A stretch of DNA of 64,000 bases, from positions 13,437,517-13,501,516 of the forward strand of contig OX235263.1 of the NCBI GenBank assembly GCA_944472135.2, written 5' to 3'. This document shows, in pieces, positions 10,005 to 20,744 of this stretch; positions within the stretch are counted from its first letter, which is position 1; the number at the start of each line of letters is the position of its first letter. A program made the translations under genes and the position numbers. The DNA comes from Trichobilharzia regenti. Lineage: Eukaryota; Platyhelminthes; Trematoda; Strigeidida; Schistosomatidae. The notes below the pieces were generated by a model. It was not told where the DNA came from, ran no database searches, and worked only from the letters and a program-made list of their open reading frames with translations.

Positions 10005-10480
10005 CTGTTTATCGGAAAACATGCTCTTTGGTGCAATCAAAAGTCGACAGATGCCCGTCTCATGTTAACTCTAACTGCGTATACAAATTTTCATGTATCT
10101 GTGGTAGCATGTATCGCCAGCAAAAGCCTGAAACCTAATTTATGTGTTCAGTAAGAAGCAGTCACCAGCCTTTCGTTGGCCTAGTAACTGGATGTCTTTA
10201 CTGCCTTTCTCCCTTTCGTTTGATTACGCAATCTTTGGCTTTAATCCCTCTCCCCCTTTGACATATTGTAACTCTGATTGTCTCTTGTTTCTATGATTCA
10301 AGTTATACTCATCGAATTTTTGCTCAATTTACTAGTTACTCATCATCTTATTCACCTCTTGTTTTTTATTACGTAACTCCTTTGCCATTGTATGCAAACA
10401 TTTGTTTTTCTTAAAACTTGGACTTTCTGAGTATAAACCATATAAGTGCAATTTCTGAGCGTTGTTTATTCTGTTAGGAG
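10005..10480 (+). mobile_element. Penelope-like element 3' end remnant
   Basis: YKFSCICGSMYRQQKPET (from about 10080) resembles the GIY-YIG start of the PLE at the left edge of the window. The following T-rich stretch shares its 3' UTR (for example a GTAACTCCTTTGCCATTGTATG-like segment near 10371). Confidence 0.6.
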
Positions 10481-10539
10481 CCTACTGTCAACTGATATTA
10501 TATAACATATGCAAGTTTATCGAAACCGCTCTGTAGATA

Positions 10540-11090
10540 AATTTAGTATTCAAGTATTGATTTGTATAGTGCGTGCCATGGAAGAGTCCTAAACTAGGAC
10601 GAAATAGCCGTCCAGTACTCTCTGCAGGTCTTCTAATGGTCCTCTGACCGATGTCAGCTGATAATGAAATCCTGTAACCAATCAAAGAAAAAATTCCTAC
10701 AAAATCAATACTTGAAAATTAATCTGATACTTACTGGCGATTGGCCCTATTCAGGTAGGTAGTTACCTGAGTTCTAGTGAGAAGTCGTGACCAGTAGGGT
10801 GTGGCAGGTCGCCAAAGACATTAGATAGCGGTTGCGCTATATCGCGAATCGGTAGAAGTTAGAATTCATGGGCAACTAGATCGGGTCCCAGTGCCTTAAT
10901 AGTTTACGAGCTCGCCTTGTGACTATAAGGATCTGGGTTCGAACGCCAAAGGATGTGTCATACTGAAGAGTCCTAAACTAGGACGAAGCAGCTATCCATT
11001 ACCCCCTGCTGGTTTTTCGAAGGTTCCCTAACTGATGTCAGTTTATGATGAAACCCTCCAACTTATCAAAAAATATATTCCTACAAAAAC
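10540..11090 (+). mobile_element. Ribozyme-bearing tRNA-SINE (family C), partial tandem dimer
   Basis: Two hammerhead-like cores (GAAA at 10601-10604 and GAAG at 10985-10988) are separated by 384 bases. Between them lie a non-coding body and a tRNA-like head (cagtgccttaatagtttacg ... GGGTTCGAACG, about 10890-10948) with A- and B-box-like sequences for RNA polymerase III. This monomer-plus layout resembles Sm-alpha elements and animal retrozymes, whose tandem transcripts self-cleave to unit length. Confidence 0.75.
10963..11000 (+). ncRNA. Hammerhead ribozyme motif, partly decayed
   Basis: Core CUGAAGA matches the consensus CUGANGA, with stem II GUCC/GGAC closed by a UAAACUA loop. The following GAAA is GAAG here, which would break the A15.1-U16.1 pair, so cleavage is doubtful. 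Confidence 0.6.
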
Positions 11091-11285
11091 AATATCTTGC
11101 ATAAATGTTTCGTTGATATTACACCTGTAATAAATTTGCAACATTAGCTGGTATTTCTTGAATATTCCTCCGGTGATTTATATGTACATAATAATAAGCT
11201 TCACAACAAATTCTGCTTCTGTTCGTTATCCTACTTAATCATGTGATATAAGTGGTCTTCACCTTTATGATCAATAATTAGAGTA

Positions 11286-11500
11286 TATGAATAGCTGATA
11301 TTAGATAGTTGGAGGCAACCGGCAGGAAGCCTTGGCTACACCTAGGTTTAGTGCTAGTCGCCACTCACCAGTCCGTCACCAAGACGTATCTGCAGCTGTT
11401 GTGTAGGAACTCATGTCCCTTATGAGATTCGAACCCGCGACACCCAGTGCTGCAGATACGCCGATCAATGATTGGGACGCGAACGTAGGATAAGCTAGAT
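11286..11500 (-). mobile_element. tRNA-SINE (family D) with decayed hammerhead
   Basis: On the minus strand a GGGTTCGAATCT B box (about 11428-11439) is followed by text ending CTAAACCTAG...CCAAGGCTTCCTG (about 11320-11355). This shares the order and words of the copies at 51.75 and 57.7 kb. The ribozyme core is altered (CUGGUGA, UAAA). Confidence 0.6.
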
Positions 11501-11504
11501 AGTT

Positions 11505-12060
11505 TTGTCACATCTATGTGCATCCATCAATTCACCTGCACTTGTGGTGACACTTATGTTAGGCGTACGTTTTGCTGAATATCTCAATCGTGGTTTGTCA
11601 AAGAACAGATAAAAACCATTAGGAGCTCCATTCTGATACATTTAGTAGAGAAAACGGAAGTATTCAGGGTGATTCACCAAAACCCACGGAATCTGTCTAA
11701 TAAACTTCATATTCGTCTATTACATACAGCTGAGGTGACAGGCATTTGAACTATATTAAGCCTAAACTACGCATTCAAAAGAAGTTCATACGCTCATTAT
11801 TCCTCACTTGATCAACTAAGGCCATGATGGTGTCTCCACCACTCCTCACTTATATTTTTTGCAATCCCTCTCTTATCATCTCTTAGTCTTATCACATCTT
11901 CACTAAAACGTAGTTTATTAACTCCTCTTACAATCTAGCATTACTTAGTCAGTTCATTTGTTTTTCTTAGCCTTTATCGACTACTGTGTCTATCTGAACA
12001 TTCGTTTGTTTAATCATGGTGTTTTTCGTTATTTTTGTTATCACAGATTGCCTCACTTTT
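11505..12060 (+). mobile_element. Penelope-like element GIY-YIG end and 3' UTR, decayed
   Basis: IHQFTCTCGDTYVRRTF (from about 11520) parallels the GIY-YIG segment YQFTCCCGARYIGRST of the first PLE. The C-terminal IRLLHTAE and a T-rich 3' UTR follow. Several frame breaks. Confidence 0.65.
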
Positions 12061-12084
12061 TCATCTTTGTTATTGATAGAACCA

Positions 12085-12310
12085 TTAACACGAATTGGTA
12101 GAAGTTAGAATTCACGAGCCATTGAATCGGGTCCCAGTGGCTGAATGGTATACGAGCTTGCCTTGTAACCGGAAGGTCCTGGGTTCGAAACCCAGTGGGT
12201 GCGTACTGCCGATGATTCCCAAAACTAGGATGAAACAGCAGCTGTCCAGTACTCCCTGGTTTTCAATGGTTCTCTAACTGATATCAATCCGTGATAACTC
12301 GTAGAACCAT
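12085..12310 (+). mobile_element. Ribozyme-bearing tRNA-SINE (family C), tRNA-like head intact
   Basis: A box TGGCTGAATGG and B box GGTTCGAAACC are both perfect for an RNA polymerase III internal promoter. A hammerhead motif follows directly. The copy ends near TCTAACTGATATCAATCC, as other family C copies do. Confidence 0.8.
12203..12252 (+). ncRNA. Hammerhead ribozyme motif (type I, minimal stem III)
   Basis: Stem I GUACUG (12203-12208) pairs fully with CAGUAC (12247-12252). Core CCGAUGA has one change from CUGAUGA. Stem II is UCC/GGA, GAAA is intact (12232-12235), stem III is CAG/CUG with a three-base loop, and the expected cleavage triplet GUC lies at 12244-12246. The core U-to-C change probably lowers activity. 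Confidence 0.72.
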
Positions 12311-13000
12311 TATTATTATCATTACCATTAATATGACTAATTGCACAATTTATATTCACCATATTATTATCCCAAGAGACAAAACACCATGATTGGTTTA
12401 TAATTTGAATTTTTATTTTTAAACTTACGTATATTACAGTTAAACCTGATAAGATCGAATTGAAAGCACTATATTGTTCGCTTAAATATGTTGTTCTAAA
12501 CTTAAATTTATTGTATAACATTTCTGTGTTCTATCGGGGAAACATTCTGTGCATCCTGTCAAACTATGTTAAAGTGTTGCAACAACTGTTTTATGCCCCT
12601 CCCTCCCCCCATATCAGAATTCTCCTGGAAATGATTCTTTCATTATTCTTAGTGAATATTTACTTGCATTAAAGATTACAACCTTTTGAAATTCATAGCA
12701 CATGCGTTCCATTACTATTAATGTTACCGTACGTTTTCGGGATGTCCAAAGGTAGCGATAGCGTTAGACAAGGATCAAATACTGTCGAGTTAGGGAGAAT
12801 TTGTATCCTCTTACGTTTTTATACTCAAGTTATGGATTATGACTACGATCGTGTTTATTATGATTCCCTTAGGTTCCCAGTAGAATATAAAGCTTCATCA
12901 GAACGTAGCTATTTCACCCTGTTTGCTACAGTCTTTTTTAACCTCCTCCAGAAGTGACCGTAAGATTTAGTCACAATTGCCTACATATCATTGAAATAAG
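12310..13000. other. Unassigned AT-rich stretch
   Basis: Only short ORFs are present. No repeat match or RNA gene was recognised. Confidence 0.3.
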
Positions 13001-13962
13001 AACTTGTGCAGTGTGGTAGAGTATAATTTCATTATGGATAAAATTAATTTTGATCAAGTCTCACAGTGTTATACAGGAATATTTACTGATGACCAACATT
13101 TCGAGCACAATTTATTACAGCTACTCATAATCATATCAAGGTAGTCACGTGACTTTCCGACTGCTTATTTATGTAATTCCATTACTTTTTGCCGCTTAAT
13201 TTGATTGGTGGTAGTATTTTCCATATTTCCGGTATGAGTGATGAGTCATTTCTATTGCTTGTGTTGAGTGGAGACTCGACAAACAAGGAATCAGTAATCA
13301 ACCTCTCTCTCCACCTACCTAGATTACTTTTTGGAATTTTAACCCTCTCCTACCATGCTATTATGTGGTTATGCGTTAATGCGTGAAGTACAAAGCTGGG
13401 GTTTTTTCTAAGTTACTTATCTTGTCAGGGTCAACCATTTCTACCTTAGCTAAATTCTTATGTTCCGACAATCTGACTACCCCCAACCTACTACTTTATC
13501 ATTGAAAAGTATTTCATAAATTTTATTATTTCGTTTCATTGGGTTAACCGACAGGGTCTTTTAGCCTACAGAGGTTGTCCTACCTGAGTGAATTTGCAGG
13601 TTTGAACGCCACCGTAATTTCTGCTTTATTAGGAATCCTACGTAGGGTCTCAGATATCCCCTCCTTATATGGTAGGACTACTGTAGATGCCTTATATTCT
13701 CTCTTATTTATGTTATTATTACTAGTTTCACAATTTTTTTTATTTTGCTTTTGGCCTCTTTCGATCTTCCCAATGAATTTTATAGGATAGTTATTCAACA
13801 CCAACGATTCTTCTATCTGTTTTATTTCGTCATTTAGGTCTTTTCTCGTACTACTTAGTATTACTGCTTGGTTTGTTAGACACTTAACTAAGCCAGCCTT
13901 TACAGACAACGGAGGCGATCAATTAAAGTCTAAATATTTAACAACAGGATGCGTTGGCTTTC

Positions 13963-14725
13963 TTATAATAATAATAATAATAATTGCTTTATTCCAAAAA
14001 CAGTACTCATGATACAGCAAGGAATTTTCAGCATTCAGTACAATATTGCATCTAATTTACCCAAAAACGACAAAAAAAATTAAAAATACACAATACATAA
14101 TAGTAATAAAACGATTGTTGTAGCAGCTACGTAGCAAAATACTGTGTGCCATACGGAGAAAAATATGTATAAAGTACAAAATTGTAGTAATAATAGTAAT
14201 ACCAACTAAAATAAAATAGCAGAGTAACGATTTAAACGATAGAAAGTGTAACACCATAAAATACAGAAAGATGAGCGATAAAAGGGTCGATTCACTGTAC
14301 TAATTACATAGTAACTTGTAAGTTTCACGTCTAACAGAGTCTTCGTCACATAAAGTACGCGCTAAATAGGGTATTGTAGAATTTCTATACTTAGTAGTAC
14401 GAGCATATATCTTTTTATATTGACTTCTCGTCCTACCTGATGAGATACAAGGGGACAGGTGTGAATAAAGGGGGTGCAGAGGGTCTGACATTATAGTCTT
14501 TGCCCATTTCGTACAGGAATTTATATACCTCTCGACTATAGTATTAGCGAGCTCATGCAGTGGCAGACCACAAGCTCTACTCACAGCATTTAATACTCTT
14601 CGTAATATGATATAATCTTTTTTGAGAAGCCCAGGAAAGATTAATGGAGAGCAGTAGAGTACAATAGGTAAAATACAGGAGTTTAAAAATTGCAAAACTA
14701 AAGGTTGGTTGATACCTGCACTAGT
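13963..14725 (-). mobile_element. CR1-like LINE 3' fragment nested in the PLE
   Basis: The minus-strand ORF ending at 14300 (about 150 codons of LINE text: FLNSCILPIVLYCSPLIFP ... LARTLCDEDSVRRETYKLL) is typical of the region after the RT in CR1/Jockey-type LINEs. It is followed by a 3' UTR and an AAT-rich tail (minus, ending near 13965). The uninterrupted PLE at 54.52 kb is the empty site, so this is a 5'-truncated insertion. Confidence 0.8.
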
Positions 14726-14763
14726 GTGCGGTTTACCTTCTTCTGTTCGTTTGAGTTTACAAT

Positions 14764-14768
14764 CTAAC
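14764..14768. repeat. Target-site duplication CTAAC, left
   Basis: Matches CTAAC at 16545-16549 exactly. The related PLE at about 54.58 kb shows the single uninterrupted CTAAC. Confidence 0.9.
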
Positions 14769-16544
14769 TGTGGTGATTGACAATTTCTATCTCTGTATTG
14801 TTTCAATACTTAATGTTGATTGTTAATATGTTTCTTACATAAATTGCATTATAATTCCGCTAAATACAAATTCCTGAATTCTGCCCTCTCTGTGTTTTGT
14901 TTGGATTCGTGTAATTCGGTCATCTGGAAATACTAATATTACGATTACAATAAATTACTACAAATTGGCGTCGCGATGGAACTAAATAACCTGGGAAACT
15001 TTCCTAATAATGGTTCTCCGCGGGAGATTGCTGATTATTTGGAATGCTTCGATGCGTGGTGCATTTCAAAGAATGTTCGGGATGACAAAATACCAGCACA
15101 TTTCATTACTGCTATTGGGCTAGATGCGTATAGCCTAGTAAAGACTCTGTCATTTTCAGAAAAACCTATTTCTCTGTCATATGTCAAGATTCGTGAACTT
15201 CTTATAAATCACTTTCATGTAACTACATTTGAGACCAGAGAGAGGGCTCAATTCCATAAACTGGTTCGTGCTCCCAACCAGAGGATTAGAGACTTTATTC
15301 TGCAACTCCAAATACAAGCTTCAAAGTGTAATTTTAAAGATCAGCTGCATACTCAACTACGTGATCGTCTAATTGCTGGAATCAATATTCCTAAGTTAGA
15401 GAAAGAGTTAATTCAGATTCCTTCTTGTACCTTTCAAACTGCTAAAGATTTATGTATTACATATGAAGATGTCAACAGTGAATACTCTGCTCCTACTACG
15501 TCAGTATCTGATGTTATGCTTTCTAAAGTCGAAAATACAAGTGTTTATGGAAAGCAATCCAAACTCTCGTCCACAGGTAATAGAATGCAGCGAGAGATCA
15601 AAAACATTAAGCCGTGTTTATCCTGTGGAAAGTTACATCTACGAAGCACTTTCCGTTTTCGGAGTGCTAAGTGTCACAAATGTGGTAAAGTTGGACACAT
15701 CAAGACTGTTTGCAGAAGTTCGAATACTTATGCTGCTCAACATTCTTATAATTCTCCCAAGCTGTTTAGTAAAATGGAGTCAATGTGTCTTTCAACCTTT
15801 CAAAATACTCAAGCTAATCCAATGAAAACCTCCACTACAAGTTCAGCAACTCAAGCGTCAACTGTTTTCAAAAATGAGGTAGCTGAGTTACAATGCGAAC
15901 TGTCGAAAACACGAAAAAACTGAATGAGATGAGAGAGCAACTGATTAAAATGGAGGAATTGCTGCATATGCATATACTGCGTCTGTTGAATGCGGAGCAT
16001 ACAAGTACCCGTGAAAGTCCTGCAAAACTATTCAAATCTCGAATTCTCAAAAAGCATCTGATGTCCACGACTTCTCAAGTATATTATTACAAAGGGAATG
16101 ACTATAGACCTTCTGTTGGAATTGTACTACAAAGAATGGGAAATCGAGTGGTGAAGATATTAGACATCAAAGATCACTCAGTTCATAACGGACACCTGGA
16201 CAAAGTGACAATAAATGAAATAATTCAGAAATAAGTCCAGATAATACTGGTGAAAATGATATCACAGAATCAGTTAGAAGGTCGCAGCTACTTGCAAGCA
16301 AACCGAGACATCGTTATAAATACGCAAGGAGACATTCGACGTGTGGCGGATGTGGTGATTGACAATTTCTATCTCTGTAATGTTTCAATACTTACTGTTG
16401 ATTGTTAATATGTTTCTTATATGAATTGCATAATAATTCCGCTAAATACAAATTCCTGAATTCTGCCCTCTCTGTGTTTTGTTTGGATTCTTGTAATTCG
16501 GTCATCTCGAAATACTAATACTACGACTACAATAAATTACTACA
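14769..16544 (+). mobile_element. Non-autonomous Gag::integrase-tail LTR retrotransposon, copy 2
   Basis: Same family as 5226-7057: 194-bp LTRs (14769-14962 and 16351-16544), same leader and ORF start, exact 5-bp target duplication. It is 56 bp shorter than copy 1 because of a one-base deletion and a 55-bp deletion. The two LTRs differ at about nine positions, so it inserted earlier than copy 1. It lies inside a PLE and again lacks pol. Confidence 0.93.
14976..16234 (+). pseudogene. Chimeric Gag::integrase-tail ORF, frameshifted copy
   Basis: Nearly identical to the 480-aa protein of copy 1 through the Gag and knuckle region. The last Cys of the first zinc knuckle is Phe here. A one-base loss in an A-run near 15915 stops the first frame at 15923; the coiled-coil and integrase-tail region continues in another frame to 16234. 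A 55-bp deletion near 16219 removes part of the acidic tail. No longer able to make the full chimera. Confidence 0.9.
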
Positions 16545-17460
16545 CTAACACTGTGGCTAATTCTCCTTGTTCATTTTCCGATTTGTATGTGAATTTTATT
16601 TCCTCCAATAGTGAGTTAATATGCTTGAAGAAGTTAAAGATATGTTCTGTTTTTAACACTGTGAAAGTGTCATCCACACATCTCTACCATATTATATTTG
16701 GAGTGGGATTAAATGTATTTAGAGCACTATTTTCCCAGCTGTCCATAAATATGTCGGCTACAATAGGGGATATTGGTGATCCAACCAATTGCCACACCAC
16801 CTGTTTGTCTATATATTTTGCCTTGGAATTTGAAGACAGTAGATGTGAGGCATAAGTGAATTCCTAAAATAATTTTCTCAATGGGCAGCTTTGTCCTATG
16901 AGTGAGTTCAGGATCTGCAGTTAGTTATTTTTTAACTGCTTCTAAGGTCATATTGATTGGTACACCAGTATAAAGATTAGTTATATCCAAACTAATCATT
17001 GTTTCATCATTCTTATATCAGTGTATACTTTGGCATCAGAATTTTAGTGATTATGTTCAACCAAAGTTCATGGTCGTAGATAACTGAATATATGTGTATG
17101 GGGAAACAGTTGTAAATCATTCGTTAACCTCTCCATAAGAAGATATAGACAATCGGGAATTTGAATCAAATATGATTGATTAATGACACACTTCCATTTT
17201 TATTTATTGATCAGGGAACGTTTTCACTGGATAGGAATAAAACTCTTGAAATGACAGTATTGTCCAATCCACATCTCTGCACGAAAAATAGATCGATGAA
17301 TCGTTCCACCATCTCTCCTGGTCATTGAAATATCCAGGAAACCGAATTTGTCATTCTGTTCGAATTCGAAAGTCACACTCAGATATTTGGATGAATATGA
17401 TTACATAGAGTAATAAAGTTTTCAATAGATTTACTATTATTACCCGCAGCTTCGGTGACA

Positions 17461-17461
<1 letters not shown>

Positions 17462-17511
<50 letters not shown>
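17462..17511. repeat. (TA)n microsatellite
   Basis: About 50 bases of uninterrupted TA dinucleotides, next to PLE remnants. Confidence 0.98.
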
Positions 17512-17513
<2 letters not shown>

Positions 17514-17734
17514 CCAATAGAATACTGCGATGTCGTTGAGAAGAACATGTTCCAAAATGGTTATTAAAACATATAGAAATTCCCAATGCAATTAATCTGA
17601 ATATAAATCCATCATCACCCATTGCAAAACACCTATTAATGTCAGGTAACGAAACCACTATTGATGACTGTTTGACAATTATTTCACATAATTCTAATTC
17701 AAGGTTGCTCACTGAAGGTGATGGAAGAACTTTT

Positions 17735-17830
17735 AGGATTAATCACATACATCTTAAACTATGTGTACAAAAAGCAGTAGACTTCGACCTTCCCCTAACA
17801 TTGACTACTTGACCTTTTTAAATATGATTG
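17735..17830. repeat. Dispersed repeat scrap
   Basis: Similar to 44390-44480 (GGATTAATCACAT ... TACTTGACCT in both). Parent element not identified; both copies lie near a (TA)n tract. Confidence 0.45.
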
Positions 17831-18160
17831 GTCATTAGTATGTACTTTAGGTCTTATATAACTGAGTGGTTATCATGAAATTTATTTTATTATTGATAAC
17901 CACGCTAGTTGTAAAGCGGTTGTAAAGAAACTGCGAAGTGACGATATTATCTCACGAAATTTGTCTTCTAAATGCCTTATTCAAATTTTACTAGGTTATT
18001 TTTAATTCTCTTTCTTCATTAACTTAACTTAATCCTTGATATGTATATGTGATTACATTACACCTTAAAATATGTAAGTAATGGAAATTAAATTGATCGG
18101 ATATTTCCACTGCTAGAGGAAAATGGCAGTCAGTGAATTGCAAGCGATTCTGAAGCATTC
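17830..18160. other. Unassigned
   Basis: No gene or repeat recognised. Confidence 0.3.
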
Positions 18161-18164
18161 GTAT

Positions 18165-18390
18165 AGGCCAATCAAATAATAATCTTTAGCGTCCCCCAGC
18201 CAAACTATGTGGACCTTCCCATGTGGCTCAGACCAACAGTCAGTGTTTTCATTGACTGGTATCATTTTTACGTCTCAAAACTAATCCTATTCTAGCTAAC
18301 AAAGCGCATCGATAAAGGCGGCGGTTAGGCATACATAACACATGTCCTAGTTATGTTGACAGATACAGTTTTGCATTCGACTGGACTCCA
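18165..18390 (-). mobile_element. RTE-like LINE (family B) scrap
   Basis: Collinear with the minus-strand family B copy at 37.94-38.11 kb (TGACTGGTATCA ... GGCATACATAACACATGTCCTA), but diverged. Confidence 0.6.
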
Positions 18391-18879
18391 CAGATATTTC
18401 ACACCGGTTAACACACATTTACTCAGAGTCTCCATCTCTGTCGTCATTAGCTACATCATTTTATCAACACTCTCTTAAGAATAACTGTAATCTTTGTTTA
18501 GTCAGAACGAATTACTCCTGAACGCGTACATCAAAATAATTTGGTCTTTTGACTTATTTCTTCATCATTTTTTACAAGTTAGATAGGCTGCTGAATAACT
18601 AAGTACTGCAGTACATTGGTCAAATATTACGTAATAGCGGCAACTTAGACCTTACTGCTGAGAGTGAGACTTGATAAACGAAACTGGCATCTTCCAGTAG
18701 GTGACGTTTAACTGTCGGTCCTAAAAAAGCCACCACAATAGGCCAGGTGGGCATTGGTGGCCTGCTTTCCTCATAGTTGCTGAAATGGCTAGATGGAAAA
18801 AAATGCTGAATTATAAACCAGAGTTAGTCATATCCCGTTATCTTGGCTAGGTCTCATAAGTCCCGCAAAGCCCTATTCA

Positions 18880-19200
18880 AGGGCCCTTGATGTTTTTGAT
18901 TTTCTCCAATGGCCTACCGTTTGAAAATCACTGCTTGTTTTATGAGGATGACATAAGGACTTGGAGGGCACTGAAATTTTTGGAAGACTCATATAGACTG
19001 CATGCAGACATAAAATCTGTAAAAGAATACACGCAGGTCAAAGGAATGCCTTTGAACGTCAAGAAATGCACAAAGATACGACTACGTACGTCAGCGACAC
19101 AGACAGTAAGTTACCTTCTGTGTGACGATAAGCCGTCCGGCGCAAACACTCATTCCAACGGAAAAACTGGATATGATGGTGAATTACTCAGGTAACGTGG
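18880..19200 (+). mobile_element. LINE reverse-transcriptase fragment
   Basis: MMFLIFSNGLPFENHCLFYE followed by DDIRTWRALKFLEDSYRL and KGMPLNVKKC matches the RT palm and thumb layout of CR1-like LINEs: the FINDLP-like motif, a catalytic DD (preceded by E rather than A), then the LN-KC motif. Orphan fragment, 5' and 3' truncated. Confidence 0.7.
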
Positions 19201-20690
19201 CTGGAATGAATGAGGTTATGTACTCCACACCTGTGCAGTTAAACGCACTCGCACATGATCCTATTCTGACTATATGAAATTTATAGACAACCACAACTTG
19301 AGGTGCATAATACCATTGCTTCTCATCACCTAAAAATGACTCCAATCCCTTGGAAGTAGCTCGAAATAGGATGAAGTAAGAAGTTATGGACCTTATGAGC
19401 TAAGTGTATGGCACAGGAGATATAATCATCAGAACATCTTGTTAGTGGGTCGCACCAAATCGGGCCCTGATCCCAACCAGTCTGCTTTAAATAACTCTTC
19501 TGCTTAACCTGCATATGCTTTCATTTACGTTTCGGGCATTCCTTCTTAACTACTCATTTGTATACTAGTTTTTCTTCTTCAATTTAAATATTCGACACTA
19601 ACTAACTAACTATGTCATTCTTATCATTACTGTTATCATAATGTTTTCTTTCAAAATCAATTAGACCACACAGGATAATTAAGGAATGAAAAGCTCAAAG
19701 CAAATGGCAGCAGAGCTATAACCTTAAAATATGGCATACTGCAAGTCACAGATGGCAAGAACGTACTGATTAACCACCACTCTCCCACTAATGGGCTCTG
19801 CGCCCACTTTTTCCTACTGCAGCCAGCAAATATTTTGATGTAAAATTTTACTTAACCAAAAATCAAGAAAATAAACCTGTATTGTAGTTGCTGTGGGTGT
19901 CTTTATGACGACGTATAGTCAATTATTGCTATTTGTCACTAATGCACATGTGTAGTGAAGGCGAATTGGCGGCGTTTATGTAATCCGCGGAAAGGCAGCT
20001 TCAACATTACACGATTCATTTATTCAAAGAAGTATTTAAGGAATGATTTCGGTACATACCACACTTCCCTAGATGCTGAAGACATAAAAATGTTTTACTG
20101 TAGAACAAACCTGTGAAAAATCCCCTTGCAGGGAAAATAACATGAAGGCATTGTATGAACATTTGGCGCATACTTCCCGTAGTCACTGGCAGTGGTTTTA
20201 AACATTAATGGCTTCTTGTAATCTTCTTTTCGATCTTCATTATTTAAGTGTGGCATTTTAAAGTGCAGCAGAGGCTTGATGATATAGCAACTGCGAAAAA
20301 ATTGAAAGAGATGGATTTAAACAACTAATGCTTCAAAAAGGAGAGTGGCAGTTTTTACGCTGTGAATTAACTTCGGCTTTTGTTTTGTGCCTATTAACAG
20401 AATCACTGTATCTACTTTACACACTGATGTGTAAAATTATCTCTCACAAATTTATGCTGTGCCAGTCCCTACATAAATGCTATTTTTTATGCATATGGAG
20501 GTTGCTGGGTGTGAAATCAGCAAAAATGTCAATTGGTCAAACTAATGGTAATACGCACCATTAAAATTTTCTACTCTATGTTCGTGAAACGCCTAATAAA
20601 CTCTGAGTTACTTTCCTTTCTGGACTTCTTCAATTCGTCGCCTTGCTATAGGATATTGCAATATGTGAAGTTGGATTAATGCATGCTAAG
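19200..20690. other. Unassigned intergenic
   Basis: Only short ORFs without recognisable motifs; no tRNA-like boxes or repeat matches found. Confidence 0.3.
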
Positions 20691-20744
20691 ACTAGTTTAC
20701 AACCTCCCCTAGTTAAGTAGCTTGCTAGTTCTCTAGTTTTCCTA

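Larger units (their letters stand above)
13000..17400 (-). mobile_element. Penelope-like element (second family) with nested insertions
   Basis: Minus-strand text runs from the RT region (GVAIGWITNIPYCS-type motif and a VDD catalytic site near 16.67 kb) through the linker MSVKAGLVKCLTNQA (about 13909) to a GIY-YIG end and 3' UTR near 13.0 kb. Removing a CR1-like LINE (about 13963-14725) and an LTR element (14769-16544) restores collinearity with the uninterrupted relative at 54.48-54.64 kb. Another PLE-like scrap (FLDISMTRRDGGTIHRSIF, minus, 17250-17370) lies beside it. Frameshifts throughout. Confidence 0.8.

Noticed and set aside
14300..14806. Single 168-codon minus-strand gene
   Set aside because: Its first codons are PLE and LTR-flank sequence; the rest is the end of a CR1-like LINE. 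The ATG start is a junction artefact.
17462..17511. Z-DNA/origin or CRISPR-like repeat
   Set aside because: Plain TA microsatellite; no spacer-repeat structure anywhere in the window.
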